From contig JAQCGO010000005.1 in NCBI GenBank assembly GCA_027618995.1, positions 1 through 64,000 on the forward strand: 64,000 bases of DNA. The letters run 5' to 3'. The stretch is from Pseudomonadota bacterium (lineage in GTDB: Bacteria > Pseudomonadota > Gammaproteobacteria > Steroidobacterales > Woeseiaceae). The first letter of the stretch is position 1. Every line of letters starts with the position of its first letter. Below the pieces are notes generated by a model, which was given only the letters and a program-made list of their open reading frames with translations, was not told the origin of the DNA and made no database searches. Both the position numbers and the translations under genes were made by a program. Below are positions 42,393 to 54,544 of the stretch, one piece after another.

Positions 42393-42890
42393 ATGAACAG
42401 CAACGCTCTCATCGCTATTCTTGCGTGCACGGCATTGCTTACTGCCTGCGAATCAAGGAATGTCCAGACAGATGTCACGGGTTTGAAGGACTTTGCCAGA
42501 CGCTACGCCGCGGCATGGAGCTCGCAAGACCCGGTCGCGTTTGCGTCGTTCTATGCGCAGACCGGCTCGTTGCGCGTCAATGACGGCGAACCGGCTGTCG
42601 GTCGCGATGCGATCACACAGATGGCACAAGGCTTTATGGACGCATTTCCCGATATGCTCGTTCGGCTGGACGAGCTGCGCCTTCGCGGCGACTACGTGAA
42701 ATTTCACTGGCACTGGACGGGAACAAATACTGGCCCCGGGGGCACCGGGAACGCCGTGGACCTGCGCGGATTCGAACAGTGGACACTCGATGACGAGGGC
42801 TTGATACTCGAATCGCTGGGTCATTTCGACAACGACGAATATAGACGACAGTTGCTCGGAGACCCGGAGGACAATGTCGCGGAAGACTAA
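42393..42890 (+). CDS. SnoaL/NTF2-like lipoprotein
   Basis: Protein of 165 residues. The signal peptide ends in the lipobox LLTAC at about residue 18. The rest is a SnoaL/NTF2-like domain: FARRYAAAWSSQDPVAFASF, FMDAFPDMLVRLDELRLRGD, VKFHWHWTGTNTGPGGTG and DEGLILESLGHFDNDEYRRQ. Family members bind or isomerise small molecules, but many are ligand-binding only. GGGGA precedes the start. It would be anchored in the envelope; no substrate can be told. Confidence 0.8.
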   Translation: MNSNALIAILACTALLTACESRNVQTDVTGLKDFARRYAAAWSSQDPVAFASFYAQTGSLRVNDGEPAVGRDAITQMAQGFMDAFPDMLVRLDELRLRGDYVKFHWHWTGTNTGPGGTGNAVDLRGFEQWTLDDEGLILESLGHFDNDEYRRQLLGDPEDNVAED

Positions 42891-42913
42891 CTTATCGGCC
42901 ATAAGGACTCTCG

Positions 42914-43234
42914 ATGAATCATTTTCCTAAACAGATCAGCCAGCTGCCCAAATTCGACGGTGCTTTCGCCGCTTACAAACTTGCGGCCGAGAAGTGCGAT
43001 GTGCTATTTGCCTCGTACCCCGCGGGAACGACCATTCCCGAGCACGATCACGATACGGATAACCTGGGCGTGATTACTCAGGGTGAACTCATCCTGACCG
43101 TCACCGGGAAAGAAAAACGCTACGGCCCGGGCGACTGGTATCACATCCCGGCCAACGCAGCGCATGCTGCACGTTTCGACGTGGCAACCTCCGAGATCGA
43201 ATTCTGGTTTCACCCGGCAGTCGCCGGCCGCTGA
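42914..43234 (+). CDS. Cupin-domain protein
   Basis: Single-domain cupin of 106 residues. Metal-binding motif 1 is PEHDHDTDNLGVITQGEL and motif 2 is YGPGDWYHIPANAAHAARFD, giving three His and a Glu-like set. Such small cupins act as metal-dependent isomerases, dioxygenases or sensors. There is no signal peptide. It overlaps no gene, but the next start lies two bases after its stop, so the two are probably coupled. Confidence 0.82.
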   Translation: MNHFPKQISQLPKFDGAFAAYKLAAEKCDVLFASYPAGTTIPEHDHDTDNLGVITQGELILTVTGKEKRYGPGDWYHIPANAAHAARFDVATSEIEFWFHPAVAGR

Positions 43235-43236
43235 CA

Positions 43237-43626
43237 TTGCGAAAAATTCTTCTCATCCTGCTCTTGCTAAGCGCCCCGCTGCCGGCTGCCGAATTCAGGC
43301 CATATCCGGAAGCCGCGATTTCGATCGAACAATGGCAGACGTATTTTGATGCCGTGCGGCTCGAATTTGGGGAAACGATGCAGGAAGAACCCGAGGTTAA
43401 CCTGGTCCTGTTCCACGATGAATCAACAGCAACGTATTACGCCTTTACGATACCCGCGAATCCCGCTCACCCGGCGTGGGTGACACGCAGGGTTGTCGAG
43501 CAGGACGGCGAAGTGGCCGTGGAACAGACTGGATACTTCGCTGGCGACGAGGCGCCGTTCGCGGACCTGTTTGACGCATTCTCCGATCTGTCGGATGAGC
43601 TCGGCGAAGAATTCAAAAATGAGTGA
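43237..43626 (+). CDS. Secreted hypothetical protein
   Basis: Protein of 129 residues starting at a TTG two bases after the cupin stop. No Shine-Dalgarno is seen, so translation probably depends on coupling. A short signal peptide (ILLILLLLSAPLPAAEF) is followed by an acidic domain with ISIEQWQTYFDAVRLEFGET, YYAFTIPANPAHPAWVTRRV and a highly acidic C-terminus. No family is recognised. The end overlaps the start of the DMT transporter gene by eight bases. A periplasmic location is likely. Confidence 0.6.
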   Translation: MRKILLILLLLSAPLPAAEFRPYPEAAISIEQWQTYFDAVRLEFGETMQEEPEVNLVLFHDESTATYYAFTIPANPAHPAWVTRRVVEQDGEVAVEQTGYFAGDEAPFADLFDAFSDLSDELGEEFKNE

Positions 43627-44533
43627 CGCCGCGGCGTCATCGCGCCGTGTCCCTCGCTGGCGGCCTTTGACTTACCTTGTGATTCTCGGCGCGAGCTGGG
43701 GACTGCATTTTTCGTTTATCAAGCTCGCCGCCGAATCCGGTTTGTCGTATCTCGGTATCGCGACCGTTGCTACCGCCGGTGTCACTACCCTGCTCGTCCT
43801 GATGTCATTGCTGCGGCGACGGCTGCCAGTGTTCGATCGGGCGCATTTCAGGTTCTATTTCATCTGCGCGCTGCTCGCCTATGTAGTGCCATTTCTGCTC
43901 GAACTGGCCAGTGCGGCGCATTTGCCGGCCAGCGTGCTGACGCTCGTTGTCAGCAGCACGCCGCTGTTCACGGTCGCGCTGGCGATCGCGTTTCGCAGCG
44001 ATACGATTTCCGCGCGCCGCCTACTGGTCATTGGTATCGGCACCCTCTCGACGGCGCTGATCCTGGTCCCGGCAGCACTCGGGATCACGGACATTCCCGT
44101 GTTCTGGGTGCTGGTCGCTTTCGTGGTGCCGCTGTCCTATTCCGCCGACCATATCTATATTGCGAAGGCCTGGCCACAGGGCTCGGACTCCTATCAGCTT
44201 GGTTGCGGCGAAGCGTTGCTGGCGCTGGCCATGCTCACCCCGGCGTACCTGTGGCAGGGCGTCGCTGCCGACCTCGAAGTGCCGTTCGGCCCCGGCCATA
44301 TCGCAATGATGGTGATGGCTGGATTCGCGCTGGTCGAGATCTTCCTGTACTTCGAAATCCTGCGCATCGCCGGGCCTATATTCACCTCGCAAACCAATTT
44401 CGTCACCGTCGTCAGCGGCGTGGTCTGGGCAATGATTATTTTTGACGAGCAGCCGAGCCAATGGTTATGGCTCAGCGCGGCGCTGCTCGGCGTCGCGCTG
44501 CTGGTCATCGCGACCGATGGCAACCGCAAGTAA
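43619..44533 (+). CDS. EamA/DMT-superfamily transporter
   Basis: Membrane protein of 304 residues with ten helices made of two EamA repeats. Landmarks are LVILGASWGLHFSFIKLAAE at the start, LLELASAAHLPASVLTLVVS and the second repeat with AGPIFTSQTNFVTVVSGVVWAM. DMT proteins move metabolites such as amino acids out of the cell; the substrate is not predictable. The start ATG overlaps the end of the preceding gene. It converges on gltD with five bases between stops. Confidence 0.85.
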   Translation: MSDAAASSRRVPRWRPLTYLVILGASWGLHFSFIKLAAESGLSYLGIATVATAGVTTLLVLMSLLRRRLPVFDRAHFRFYFICALLAYVVPFLLELASAAHLPASVLTLVVSSTPLFTVALAIAFRSDTISARRLLVIGIGTLSTALILVPAALGITDIPVFWVLVAFVVPLSYSADHIYIAKAWPQGSDSYQLGCGEALLALAMLTPAYLWQGVAADLEVPFGPGHIAMMVMAGFALVEIFLYFEILRIAGPIFTSQTNFVTVVSGVVWAMIIFDEQPSQWLWLSAALLGVALLVIATDGNRK

Positions 44534-44538
44534 CGTGA

Positions 44539-45954
<1,416 letters not shown>

Positions 45955-48900
45955 TTATGCCGCCCGCCGCAGGGTCTCGATCAGCGTGCCGAGCTCCGCC
46001 GCCTTGGGTTTGACGATCCAGAACTTCGGCAGGAAGGTGCGGTAATCCTCGAGTATCATCTCGCCCCACTCGCTGCCGGTGAGCGCGACATGCTGGGTCA
46101 GCAACGCCCGCAAATGGTGCGCGTGCGCTTCCATGCTTTCCGGCGAAATCCGGTGGATGTCGATCAGTTCATGGTTGTAACGGTCCATGAAATTACGCTC
46201 GAGGTCGAGCACATAGGCAAAACCGCCCGTCATTCCCGCGCCGAAATTGACGCCCGTGCGTCCCAGCACGACGACAACACCATCGGTCATGTACTCGCAG
46301 CAATGATCCCCAGTGCCTTCAATCACGACCGACGCGCCTGAATTGCGTACCGCGAAACGCTCACCGGCCGTACCCGCTGCAAACAGCGTACCGCCGGTCG
46401 CGCCATACAGGCAGGTGTTGCCGACAATCGCTGTTTCCCGTGCTTCATATGACACGCCTTCGGGTGGACGAATCACGATGCGACCGCCGGCCATGCCCTT
46501 GCCGACGTAGTCGTTCGCGTCACCGATCAGCGTCATGTTGAGGCCGCTGACGTTCCAGGCGCCGAAACTCTGTCCGGCCGTACCGCGCAGGAAAATCTCC
46601 AGTGGCGCGTCCTTCATGCCATGGTTGCCGTAGCGGCGTGCGATCTCTCCTGCGAGTCGTGCGCCGATGGAGCGATTGAAATTTCGCACCTCAAAGCCAA
46701 ACTTCCCACCCGCCTTCGATTCGATCGCCGGCAAAACCGTGCGCAGCATCTCTTCCGCCAGCTCGCCCTTGTCGAAGGGGTTGTTGCGCGGGTCGGTACA
46801 AAACTGCGGTGCATTTTTGGCCAGCCCGTCGGCCGACACGATTGGCGACAGGTCAAGTCGTGCCTGGCGGTCGGTTATGCCAGGCAGCAGCTCCAGCAGA
46901 TCGACTCTGCCGATCAGCTCTTCAAGTTTTCGCACACCGAGCTCAGCCATCATTTGCCGCGTTTCCTCGGCAACGAAGCGGAAGAAGTTGATCGCCATTT
47001 CCGGCAGGCCGATGAAATACTCGCTGCGCAAAGTCTTGTTCTGCGTCGCGACACCGGTCGCGCAGTTATTCAGGTGGCAGATGCGCAGATACTTGCAGCC
47101 GAGTGCAATCAGTGGCGCCGTGCCAAAGCCGAAACTCTCAGCCCCAAGCATCGCGGCTTTGATCACATCCACGCCGGTCTTGAGGCCGCCATCGGTCTGC
47201 AGGCGGACCTTGTGGCGCAGGCCGTTGCCACGCAGCACCTGGTGCGTTTCCGACAAGCCGAGTTCCCATGGGCTGCCGGCATATTTGACCGAGGTCAGCG
47301 GACTCGCGCCTGTGCCGCCGTCATAGCCCGAAATCGTAATCAGGTCGGCATAGGCCTTGACGACCCCCGCCGCGATCGTACCGACGCCGGGCTCCGCGAC
47401 CAGCTTGACCGACACGAGCGCCTGCGGGTTGACCTGCTTGAGATCGAAAATCAGCTGCGCGAGATCTTCGATCGAGTAGATATCGTGGTGTGGCGGCGGT
47501 GAGATCAGACCAACGCCCGGTTTTGCGAAGCGCAGCTTCGCGATCATCTCGTTGACCTTGTGCCCCGGCAACTGACCACCCTCGCCGGGCTTCGCTCCCT
47601 GCGCCATTTTTATCTGGATCACTTCGGCGTTGACCAGGTACTCGGCGGTGACGCCGAAACGACCGGACGCGACCTGTTTGATCTTCGATACGCGCTCCGT
47701 GCGATAGCGTGCCGGATCCTCGCCGCCCTCGCCGGAGTTGGAGCGCGCTCCGATACGATTCATTGCGATCGCCAGCGCCTCGTGCGCCTCGGGGGACAGC
47801 GCCCCCAGTGACATCCCGGCGCTGTCAAAACGCGGCATGATGGCTTCGACCGGCTCAACTTCGGCCAGCGGCACAGCAGGGCCAGCGGCGCGAGGTTTCA
47901 TCAGGTCGCGCAGGGTGGCGATCGGTCGGTCGTTGACGAGCGTCGCATATTCCTTGTAGCGCTCGTAGTCACCACTGCGAACGGCCGCTTGCAGCGTCGT
48001 GACAACATCCGGATTGAAGCAGTGATACTCGCCGCCGTGCACATACTTCAACAGGCCGCCCTGTTTGATGGGTTCGCGCGGCTCCCAGGCGGAAGCTGCC
48101 AGCTTCTGCTGGTCAGAAAGCAGATCCGCGAAGTTCGCGCCCTGAATACGCGACGCTGTTCCGCGGAAGCATCGTGCGACGATCTCCTCATGCAGGCCGA
48201 TGATCTCAAACAGCTGCGCACCGCGATAACTGGAGATCGACGATATGCCCATCTTGGACATGATCTTGAACAGGCCCTTGCGAATGCCGCGTCGATAACC
48301 ACGACCCAGTTGCTGCTGCTTTTCCAGGTCGCCGCGTTGCGCAATGCTGTGCAGTGACTGGTAGACGAGATATGGGTAAACCGCGGTTGCCCCGTAGCCA
48401 ATAAGGCAGGCGAAATGATGCGGATCACGTGCGACGCCGGTTTCAACGAGGATATTGGCATCGCAACGCAAACCAATCCTGACCAGGTGATGGTGTACAG
48501 CGCCGGTCGCCAGTAGTGCGTGCACGGGCAGCTTGTCCCGTTTCAGGTAGCGATCGCTCAGCATCAGGATCAATTTGCCCTGGCGCAATGCAGATTCCGC
48601 TTCAGCACAAATCTGGTCGAGCGCCTCGTTGAGCGACAACGTCGCATCGACGTTGAGATCGATAAACGCGTTGCTGTCGCCATACATCTCGTCACTGAGC
48701 AACTGGCGCAGTTTTCTCTGCGACAGCACCGGTGAATTCATCACGACCTGCTCTGCGTGCTCGGAACCGACGTCAAACAAACTGGATTCCCGGCCAATAT
48801 TGGTCTGCAACGACATCACGATGCGCTCGCGCAGCGAATCGATCGGCGGGTTCGTTACCTGGGCAAACTGCTGTCGGAAATAGTCGAACAGTGAACGTAC

Positions 48901-50406
48901 CTGGCTGGATAACACTGCCATGGGCGTGTCGTCGCCCATCGACCCGACTGCCTCCTGCTCTGCCTGCGCCAGTACCGCGACGATGTCGTTCAGTTCTTCG
49001 CGCGACAGGTTGAACATCTTCTGATAAGAGGCGAGTGTTGCTGCATCCATGGGCTCGGCGGCGATGTGGGTATCGACGAGCTCCGAATCGAGGTAGCGAA
49101 CGCCCTTCTTTAACCACTTCTTGTACGGCGCACGCATTTTCAGAATATCGTGAATGTCATCGTTTTCGAGCAGCGTGCCGTTCACGAGATCGACCGCAAT
49201 CATCTCGCCCGGCCCCAGCCGGCCCTTGCTCACGACATCCTTTTCATCGTAGTCGTAGACGCCGACTTCCGAGGCGATCGTGATGTGCCGATCCGCCGTG
49301 ATGACGTAGCGTGCCGGCCGTAGTCCGTTGCGATCCAGGCAACAGGCGGCATAGCGACCGTCGGTCAGCACGATGCCAGCAGGGCCGTCCCAGGGTTCGA
49401 GCTGGTAATCAAAAAACTCGTAGAAAGCACGAACGTCGGGGTCCAGATCGTCGATCGCCTGCCACGCCGGCGGCATCAGGATGCGCATGCCCTGCAAGAT
49501 GTCCATGCCACCCGCGCGCAGGATTTCGAGCATGTTGTCGAGACTCGATGAGTCAGAGCCGACCAGCGAGATGATAGGGTCCAGGTCGGAAATATCATCG
49601 AGTTTGTCAGAGACGAAATTCTTCGTCCGCGCTATCGCCCAGTTGCGGTTGCCCTGAATCGTGTTGATCTCGCCGTTATGGGCGAGAAAACGGAACGGTT
49701 GCGCCAGTCGCCACTGCGGTAGCGTGTTGGTCGAAAAACGCTGATGAAACAGGCAGACCGATGATTCGAGTCGTTCGTCAAGCAGGTCCGGATAGAAACT
49801 GGCCAGCGAGCCAGGCATGACCATGCCTTTGTAACTCAAGGTGACCGACGACAGGCTCGCAATATAGGCGTCGCCATCAGCAAGCCGCTTTTCCGCGCGG
49901 CGGCGAGCGAGAAACAGGCGTCTATTGAAGCGGCCGCGCTGCATGCCGGCAGGAGCGTTAACGAAAACCTGCTCGATACGCGGCAGGGTTTGCAGTGCCT
50001 GCTCACCACAGACAGAGGGATCGGTCGGCACTTCACGCCAGCCGGCAACTTCGAGGCCGATCTCAACCAGCGCCGTATCGATTGCTTCACGCGCTGCCGC
50101 GGCGAGCTTTGGGTCCTGATGCAGGAATACCATGCCGACCGCAAATCGTTCACCCAGCGTGAAACCAAGGTCTTCGCCGACCGCACGCAGGAACTCAAAC
50201 GGAAACTTGAGCAGCAGGCCACAGCCGTCGCCGGTCTTGCCATCGGCCGCAACGGCACCGCGATGCGTCAGACGGGCGAGCGCGGAGATCGCCGTTTTGA
50301 CGACCCAGTGACTCGGCATGTCATCGAGATTAGCGATCAGTCCAAAGCCGCAACTGTCGCGCTCGAATGCCGGGTCATAAAGACCTTGTGCGATTCGCTC
50401 CGTCAT
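45955..50406 (-). CDS. gltB: Glutamate synthase (NADPH) large subunit
   Basis: Alpha subunit of GOGAT, 1483 residues, which makes two glutamates from glutamine and 2-oxoglutarate. The class II glutamine amidotransferase domain has its catalytic Cys at residue 19 ([15 protein letters not shown]) after a short propeptide. The central and FMN synthase domains follow ([40 protein letters not shown]), then the [3Fe-4S] ligands [12 protein letters not shown] and the C-terminal beta-helix ([15 protein letters not shown]). The start at 50406 has AAGG upstream and fits known propeptide length; an ATG at 50442 adds 12 residues without a ribosome site. The 195-base gap before the next gene holds no clear element beyond T-rich stretches. 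Confidence 0.96.
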   Translation of the reverse strand: MTERIAQGLYDPAFERDSCGFGLIANLDDMPSHWVVKTAISALARLTHRGAVAADGKTGDGCGLLLKFPFEFLRAVGEDLGFTLGERFAVGMVFLHQDPKLAAAAREAIDTALVEIGLEVAGWREVPTDPSVCGEQALQTLPRIEQVFVNAPAGMQRGRFNRRLFLARRRAEKRLADGDAYIASLSSVTLSYKGMVMPGSLASFYPDLLDERLESSVCLFHQRFSTNTLPQWRLAQPFRFLAHNGEINTIQGNRNWAIARTKNFVSDKLDDISDLDPIISLVGSDSSSLDNMLEILRAGGMDILQGMRILMPPAWQAIDDLDPDVRAFYEFFDYQLEPWDGPAGIVLTDGRYAACCLDRNGLRPARYVITADRHITIASEVGVYDYDEKDVVSKGRLGPGEMIAVDLVNGTLLENDDIHDILKMRAPYKKWLKKGVRYLDSELVDTHIAAEPMDAATLASYQKMFNLSREELNDIVAVLAQAEQEAVGSMGDDTPMAVLSSQVRSLFDYFRQQFAQVTNPPIDSLRERIVMSLQTNIGRESSLFDVGSEHAEQVVMNSPVLSQRKLRQLLSDEMYGDSNAFIDLNVDATLSLNEALDQICAEAESALRQGKLILMLSDRYLKRDKLPVHALLATGAVHHHLVRIGLRCDANILVETGVARDPHHFACLIGYGATAVYPYLVYQSLHSIAQRGDLEKQQQLGRGYRRGIRKGLFKIMSKMGISSISSYRGAQLFEIIGLHEEIVARCFRGTASRIQGANFADLLSDQQKLAASAWEPREPIKQGGLLKYVHGGEYHCFNPDVVTTLQAAVRSGDYERYKEYATLVNDRPIATLRDLMKPRAAGPAVPLAEVEPVEAIMPRFDSAGMSLGALSPEAHEALAIAMNRIGARSNSGEGGEDPARYRTERVSKIKQVASGRFGVTAEYLVNAEVIQIKMAQGAKPGEGGQLPGHKVNEMIAKLRFAKPGVGLISPPPHHDIYSIEDLAQLIFDLKQVNPQALVSVKLVAEPGVGTIAAGVVKAYADLITISGYDGGTGASPLTSVKYAGSPWELGLSETHQVLRGNGLRHKVRLQTDGGLKTGVDVIKAAMLGAESFGFGTAPLIALGCKYLRICHLNNCATGVATQNKTLRSEYFIGLPEMAINFFRFVAEETRQMMAELGVRKLEELIGRVDLLELLPGITDRQARLDLSPIVSADGLAKNAPQFCTDPRNNPFDKGELAEEMLRTVLPAIESKAGGKFGFEVRNFNRSIGARLAGEIARRYGNHGMKDAPLEIFLRGTAGQSFGAWNVSGLNMTLIGDANDYVGKGMAGGRIVIRPPEGVSYEARETAIVGNTCLYGATGGTLFAAGTAGERFAVRNSGASVVIEGTGDHCCEYMTDGVVVVLGRTGVNFGAGMTGGFAYVLDLERNFMDRYNHELIDIHRISPESMEAHAHHLRALLTQHVALTGSEWGEMILEDYRTFLPKFWIVKPKAAELGTLIETLRRAA

Positions 50407-50601
50407 AAACGCCTTGGGGAATACGCGCAGCACGCGCCCCATAACCGATGGTGGTCCGGAAGGCGATCAGTATGCCATGCCTTTTTGAACGGCAAACAGA
50501 CGGCTCAGAATCGGGGCTTTGAGGCCCAAAAAAGCCTGGTTTTTAGGGGTTTGCAGTGCTTTTCGGCCGGCGCGGCGTTTGGTTTCGCGCGTAACCAAGT
50601 G

Positions 50602-51069
50602 TCAGTGGATTTCCTCGCCGGTCTCTCCCCAGCGACCCGCGATCAGGAGCCAGTCGTCACCATCGCGCACGAGCTCCAGTTCAAAATTGTAGGCATCCGC
50701 GCTGAAACCCAACACCCCGTCATGTGTAACGGCCATTCCCACCTTCAGGTCGATTTCGCCGGCCGTGTCACCGAACACGCGCACACCCTCGACGCTGGTC
50801 AGCAGTTTGAGGTTGTTGGCGCGCAGGAAATATACAAGAAACATTTTCTCGATGTCGTCGCAATCGTTTCCGCGCGCGTCAGCGTAGTCGTCAGAAATCA
50901 TGTCCATCAGGCCGCTGCGATCTTTCGCTTCCGCGCGCAGTTGCCCCTCGACAACCCAGGCTCGCAGCGCCGCCTCGGGCGGCGTGGGCGGATTGCCGCA
51001 CGCGAGCATGCTGCTGGCCAATAGCCCGACGAGCAACAGCCGCAGTTGTTTTCCGGTAGCACTGACCAT
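50602..51069 (-). CDS. Small NTF2-like lipoprotein
   Basis: Protein of 155 residues. The signal peptide ends in lipobox SSMLACGN. The body resembles an NTF2-like fold: EAALRAWVVEGQLRAEAKDR, LMDMISDDYADARGNDCDDI, LVYFLRANNLKLLTSVEGVR and the C-terminal GDDWLLIAGRWGETG. No precise family is recognised. It is transcribed in the direction of gltB but about 195 bases away, and is divergent from the DUF924 gene. Envelope role unknown. Confidence 0.7.
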   Translation of the reverse strand: MVSATGKQLRLLLVGLLASSMLACGNPPTPPEAALRAWVVEGQLRAEAKDRSGLMDMISDDYADARGNDCDDIEKMFLVYFLRANNLKLLTSVEGVRVFGDTAGEIDLKVGMAVTHDGVLGFSADAYNFELELVRDGDDWLLIAGRWGETGEEIH

Positions 51070-51113
51070 GATCTGCTAGAGTTTACCGGGAATTCTAAGC
51101 GTTGAGTAAGGCG

Positions 51114-51779
51114 ATGTCGGTAAAACTACTGAGCGAGAGTGGCGACAGGTCGATCACCGATGAGGATCAGCTCCGTATCGAAGCCATACTCGACTTCTGG
51201 TTTCGCGAACAGGCGTTGACGGCGCCGCAAATAGATCGACGGATGGACGTCTGGTTTGGCGAGGACGAGGTCTTCGACCATGAATGCAAAAAGGAATTTG
51301 AAGCCGATGTCGGACTTGCATCTGATGGCAAGCTCGATCACTGGGCGCATGAACCGCGTGGCCGTCTCGCACTGATACTTCTGCTCGACCAGTTTCGACG
51401 CAACATCTACCGCAACACCGCCGAAGCGTTTTCCAGGGACAAGCAGGCACTGAAACTGTGTGTTGAGGGTGCGATGGAGAAGAAGGACCAGGGGCTGGCG
51501 CCGATTCAACGCGCGTTTTTTTACATGCCACTGCAGCATTCCGAGTCCGCCAAGGTGCAGGCGAAATCGGTGGGGCTTTTTAGCAAACTGGCGGAGTCCG
51601 TATCGCGGACGTATCGGGAAACGTTCGAGACCATCGCCCAGTTTGCGGAACTGCATCGCGATATCGTCGAACGGTTCGGCCGATTTCCGCACCGCAACAT
51701 CCTCCTGAATCGGCCCAACACCCCGGAAGAAGACGAATACCTGTCGGGTGACAGCCCCGACTTCGGGCAGGGCGGCTAG
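51114..51779 (+). CDS. DUF924 family protein
   Basis: Soluble helical protein of about 221 residues of the DUF924 family. Signatures: ILDFWFREQALTAPQIDRRM, VWFGEDEVFDHECKKEFEAD, GRLALILLLDQFRRNIYRNT and AFSRDKQAL, then FFYMPLQHSESAKVQAKSV and FGRFPHRNILLNRPNTPEED near the end. The fold is TPR-like and the function is unknown. The ATG at 51114 is preferred because AAGG precedes it, but a TTG at 51102 would add four residues. It overlaps the MATE stop by four bases in a convergent arrangement. Confidence 0.85.
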   Translation: MSVKLLSESGDRSITDEDQLRIEAILDFWFREQALTAPQIDRRMDVWFGEDEVFDHECKKEFEADVGLASDGKLDHWAHEPRGRLALILLLDQFRRNIYRNTAEAFSRDKQALKLCVEGAMEKKDQGLAPIQRAFFYMPLQHSESAKVQAKSVGLFSKLAESVSRTYRETFETIAQFAELHRDIVERFGRFPHRNILLNRPNTPEEDEYLSGDSPDFGQGG

Positions 51780-53143
51780 CCCGGCGGGGCAGGATCGATG
51801 TCCAGGCTCGCATGCGACAGGCGTGCGAACCGCCACGTCAACAGAGTCGCGGCGACCGACAAACCGACAATGAACGCGACCCAGGTGTAAACGGGCGCCG
51901 CCTTGTAGGTCACGGCGGCCATGTAAGCAAGCGGAAATGCCAGTACCCAGTAGGCGAAGGTGTTGATGGCCATCGGGAAATGCGTGTCCTTGTAACCACG
52001 CAACGCACCCGCGGCACCGATTTGTACACCGTCCGCAACCTGAAAGATCGCAGCCGCCAGCAACAGGTTGATCGCGATACTGGTCACTGATGGATCATCG
52101 GTGTACATGGAAACGACCATGTCGCGAAACAGCAGCATGAACACGGCTGAGCAGGTCATGAATATCGCACACGCCGCGATACCGAAGCCGCCGCTGAACC
52201 GCGCTGCCTGCGCATTGCCGGAACCCAGCGCATGACCGACACGCACGGTTATTGCAGCGCTGAGCGCCAACGGGATCATGAACATCAAGCTCGCGAAGTT
52301 GATTGCGACCTGGTGAGCCGCCGCAATCGACGCGCTACGCGTCCCCATCAGTACCGACGCCGCATTGAACAGGCCCGCCTCGGCGGTAATCGTGATCGCG
52401 ATCGGCAGGCCCAGCACCAGGATTTCCTTCAACGCAGCGGCGCGCAAACGCCCGGCACGCGAGAAAATCTGCATGCTCGCGTAGATCTTGCTACGCCACA
52501 TGTAGATCGCCAGGCTGATCATCATCATCCACATCGTGATCGCGCTGGCGAGCCCGCAGCCGACGGCGCCGAGCGCTGGCGCGCCGAGTTTGCCGTACAT
52601 CAGCACCCAGTTAAGGAACACGTTCACGAACAGCGATGCCACTGATACGTACATGATTGGCCGGGTCTCGCCGATGCCCTCGGTCGTGAACCGAAGCGCG
52701 AGGAATATGAAGATTCCCGGGGCGCCGAGCACGATAGCCAGTACGTAACCCTCGGTCAGCTCGCGAAATTGCGGATCAATGCCAACCAGGTCAAGGGCCG
52801 AACCTGCAAACAGGTAGAAGATCGCAATCAGCGCGATGGCCATGATGATGCCGAGAAGGATTCCCTGGCGGGTATAACGGCCAATAATCTCCGGGTTGCC
52901 GGCCCCATAATGCCTTGCGGCAATCGGCGAGATTGCCATCATGGTGCCGAGACAGAACGCGAAACCGAAGAACCAGACACTGCCGCCGACAGCAACCGCT
53001 GCCAGCGATTCTGCACCCAGCCGTCCGGCCATAACCGCATCCGCAAAATGTATGCCGGCCATGGACAAATTGTTGACGATCAGCGGCCCGGCGAGCCCCA
53101 ACAGGGCCCGCAATTCGTGTCGCCAGTTACCACTCGAAAACAT
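51776..53143 (-). CDS. MATE-family transporter, NorM-like
   Basis: Efflux protein of 455 residues with twelve helices. The start LRALLGLAGPLIVNNLSMAG, the helix-1 DAVMAGRLGAESLAAVAVGG and AFCLGTMMAISPIAARHYGA are typical of NorM, and the second half has QVAINFASLMFMIPLALSAA and IQVADGVQIGAAGALRGYKD. It would export cationic compounds with Na+ or H+ exchange. In-frame ATGs upstream to 53248 would add up to 35 residues, overlap fadI and are not homologous; 53143 is used. It diverges from fadI. Confidence 0.88.
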   Translation of the reverse strand: MFSSGNWRHELRALLGLAGPLIVNNLSMAGIHFADAVMAGRLGAESLAAVAVGGSVWFFGFAFCLGTMMAISPIAARHYGAGNPEIIGRYTRQGILLGIIMAIALIAIFYLFAGSALDLVGIDPQFRELTEGYVLAIVLGAPGIFIFLALRFTTEGIGETRPIMYVSVASLFVNVFLNWVLMYGKLGAPALGAVGCGLASAITMWMMMISLAIYMWRSKIYASMQIFSRAGRLRAAALKEILVLGLPIAITITAEAGLFNAASVLMGTRSASIAAAHQVAINFASLMFMIPLALSAAITVRVGHALGSGNAQAARFSGGFGIAACAIFMTCSAVFMLLFRDMVVSMYTDDPSVTSIAINLLLAAAIFQVADGVQIGAAGALRGYKDTHFPMAINTFAYWVLAFPLAYMAAVTYKAAPVYTWVAFIVGLSVAATLLTWRFARLSHASLDIDPAPPG

Positions 53144-53246
53144 CGCGGCACGATACCGCATTATTGACGGTTGCGTGTTCAGGTTTCTTACCCGAATAGT
53201 GTAAAGTTGCCTGCGCATCCAGACGCGATGAGGCACGGAGACAAGC

Positions 53247-54542
53247 ATGCTGCATGGCGGTCGATCTAACAGGGTTGTTGTTGTAGGCGGTTCAAGGATT
53301 CCATTCTGCCGCTCGTATTCGATCTATCGCGAAGTATCAAACCAGGACTTGATGGCAGCTGCTCTTTCCGGGCTCGTCACTAAATACGACCTCAAGGGCC
53401 AAAAACTCGGCGAGGTTGCGCTGGGTGCCGTGATCAAACATTCGCGTGACTGGAATCTCGCGCGCGAATCCGTCATTGAATGCGGCTTGTCACCAAAGAC
53501 GCCCGCCTTCGATCTGCAACGCGCCTGTGGCACCAGTCTCGAAGCCTGCGTCCTGATCGCCAACAAGATCGCGTTGGGACAGATCGACTCCGGCATCGCG
53601 GGCGGGGTCGACTCTATCAGCGACGCGCCGATCGTCTATCCCGACAGCTATCGGCGTATTTTGCTCGATGTGGTCCGCGCGCGATCCCTGCCGCAACGAA
53701 TATTGCCGTGGTTCCGCCTGCGTCCAAAACATTTCAAGCCCGAGTTGCCGGGAGTCATTGAGCCGCGCACCGGGATGTCGATGGGCGAGAGCACCGAAGA
53801 GATTGCGCGTGAATGGGACGTACAGCGCGAACATCAGGACCAGCTCGCACTGGCGAGTCATATCAAGGCCGCGCATGCCTACGATTCCGGCTGGTATGAG
53901 GATCTCGTCGTTCCTTTCATGGACTGCGAGGAAGACAACAATATCCGTCGCGACTCCACGTTTGAGAAATTGCAAGCGTTGAAACCGGTGTTTGCGAAAG
54001 ATGGGGAAGCGACGTTGACGGCTGGCAACAGCACGCCGTTGACCGATGGTGCGGCAGCCGTGTTACTCGCATCCGAGTCCTGGGCGACCATGAAAAACCT
54101 GCCGATTGCGGCCTACCTGACGTTCGTCAAGGCTGCAGCGGTCAACTTCATCAACGAGGAAGGTCTGTTGATGGCGCCCGCTTATGCGGTTTCGGACATG
54201 CTCAAGGACGCCAATCTGCGTTTGCAGGACTTCGACTTCTATGAGATTCACGAAGCGTTCGCTGCGCAGACGATCGCTACTCTCAAGGCCTGGCAATCGG
54301 AGAAATTCTGTCGTGAGAAGCTCGGCCGTAATCAACCACTTGGCCCCATCGACCTGACCAAGCTGAACGTCAAGGGCGGCAGCCTCGCGATCGGCCACCC
54401 GTTCGCCGCCACTGGCGCGCGTATTGTGGGCAACATGGCGAAGCTCCTCAGCGAAAAGGGATCCGGCCGCGGCCTGATCTCCGTATGCACCGCAGGCGGC
54501 ATGGGTGTAACGGCGATCATGGAGGCGGCACCGCGCAGCTGA
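53247..54542 (+). CDS. fadI: Acetyl-CoA acyltransferase (3-ketoacyl-CoA thiolase), FadI-like
   Basis: Thiolase of 431 residues for the last step of fatty-acid beta-oxidation. The catalytic Cys lies in QRACGTSLEACVLIAN, the His pair in YEIHEAFAAQTIAT and GGSLAIGHPFAATGAR, and the second Cys in ISVCTAGGMGVTAI. Length and the insert MGESTEEIAREWDV-type region fit the anaerobic FadI subgroup rather than FadA. GGAG precedes the ATG. The usual partner fadJ is not in the window, so the physiological pairing is uncertain. Confidence 0.86.
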   Translation: MLHGGRSNRVVVVGGSRIPFCRSYSIYREVSNQDLMAAALSGLVTKYDLKGQKLGEVALGAVIKHSRDWNLARESVIECGLSPKTPAFDLQRACGTSLEACVLIANKIALGQIDSGIAGGVDSISDAPIVYPDSYRRILLDVVRARSLPQRILPWFRLRPKHFKPELPGVIEPRTGMSMGESTEEIAREWDVQREHQDQLALASHIKAAHAYDSGWYEDLVVPFMDCEEDNNIRRDSTFEKLQALKPVFAKDGEATLTAGNSTPLTDGAAAVLLASESWATMKNLPIAAYLTFVKAAAVNFINEEGLLMAPAYAVSDMLKDANLRLQDFDFYEIHEAFAAQTIATLKAWQSEKFCREKLGRNQPLGPIDLTKLNVKGGSLAIGHPFAATGARIVGNMAKLLSEKGSGRGLISVCTAGGMGVTAIMEAAPRS

Positions 54543-54544
54543 AG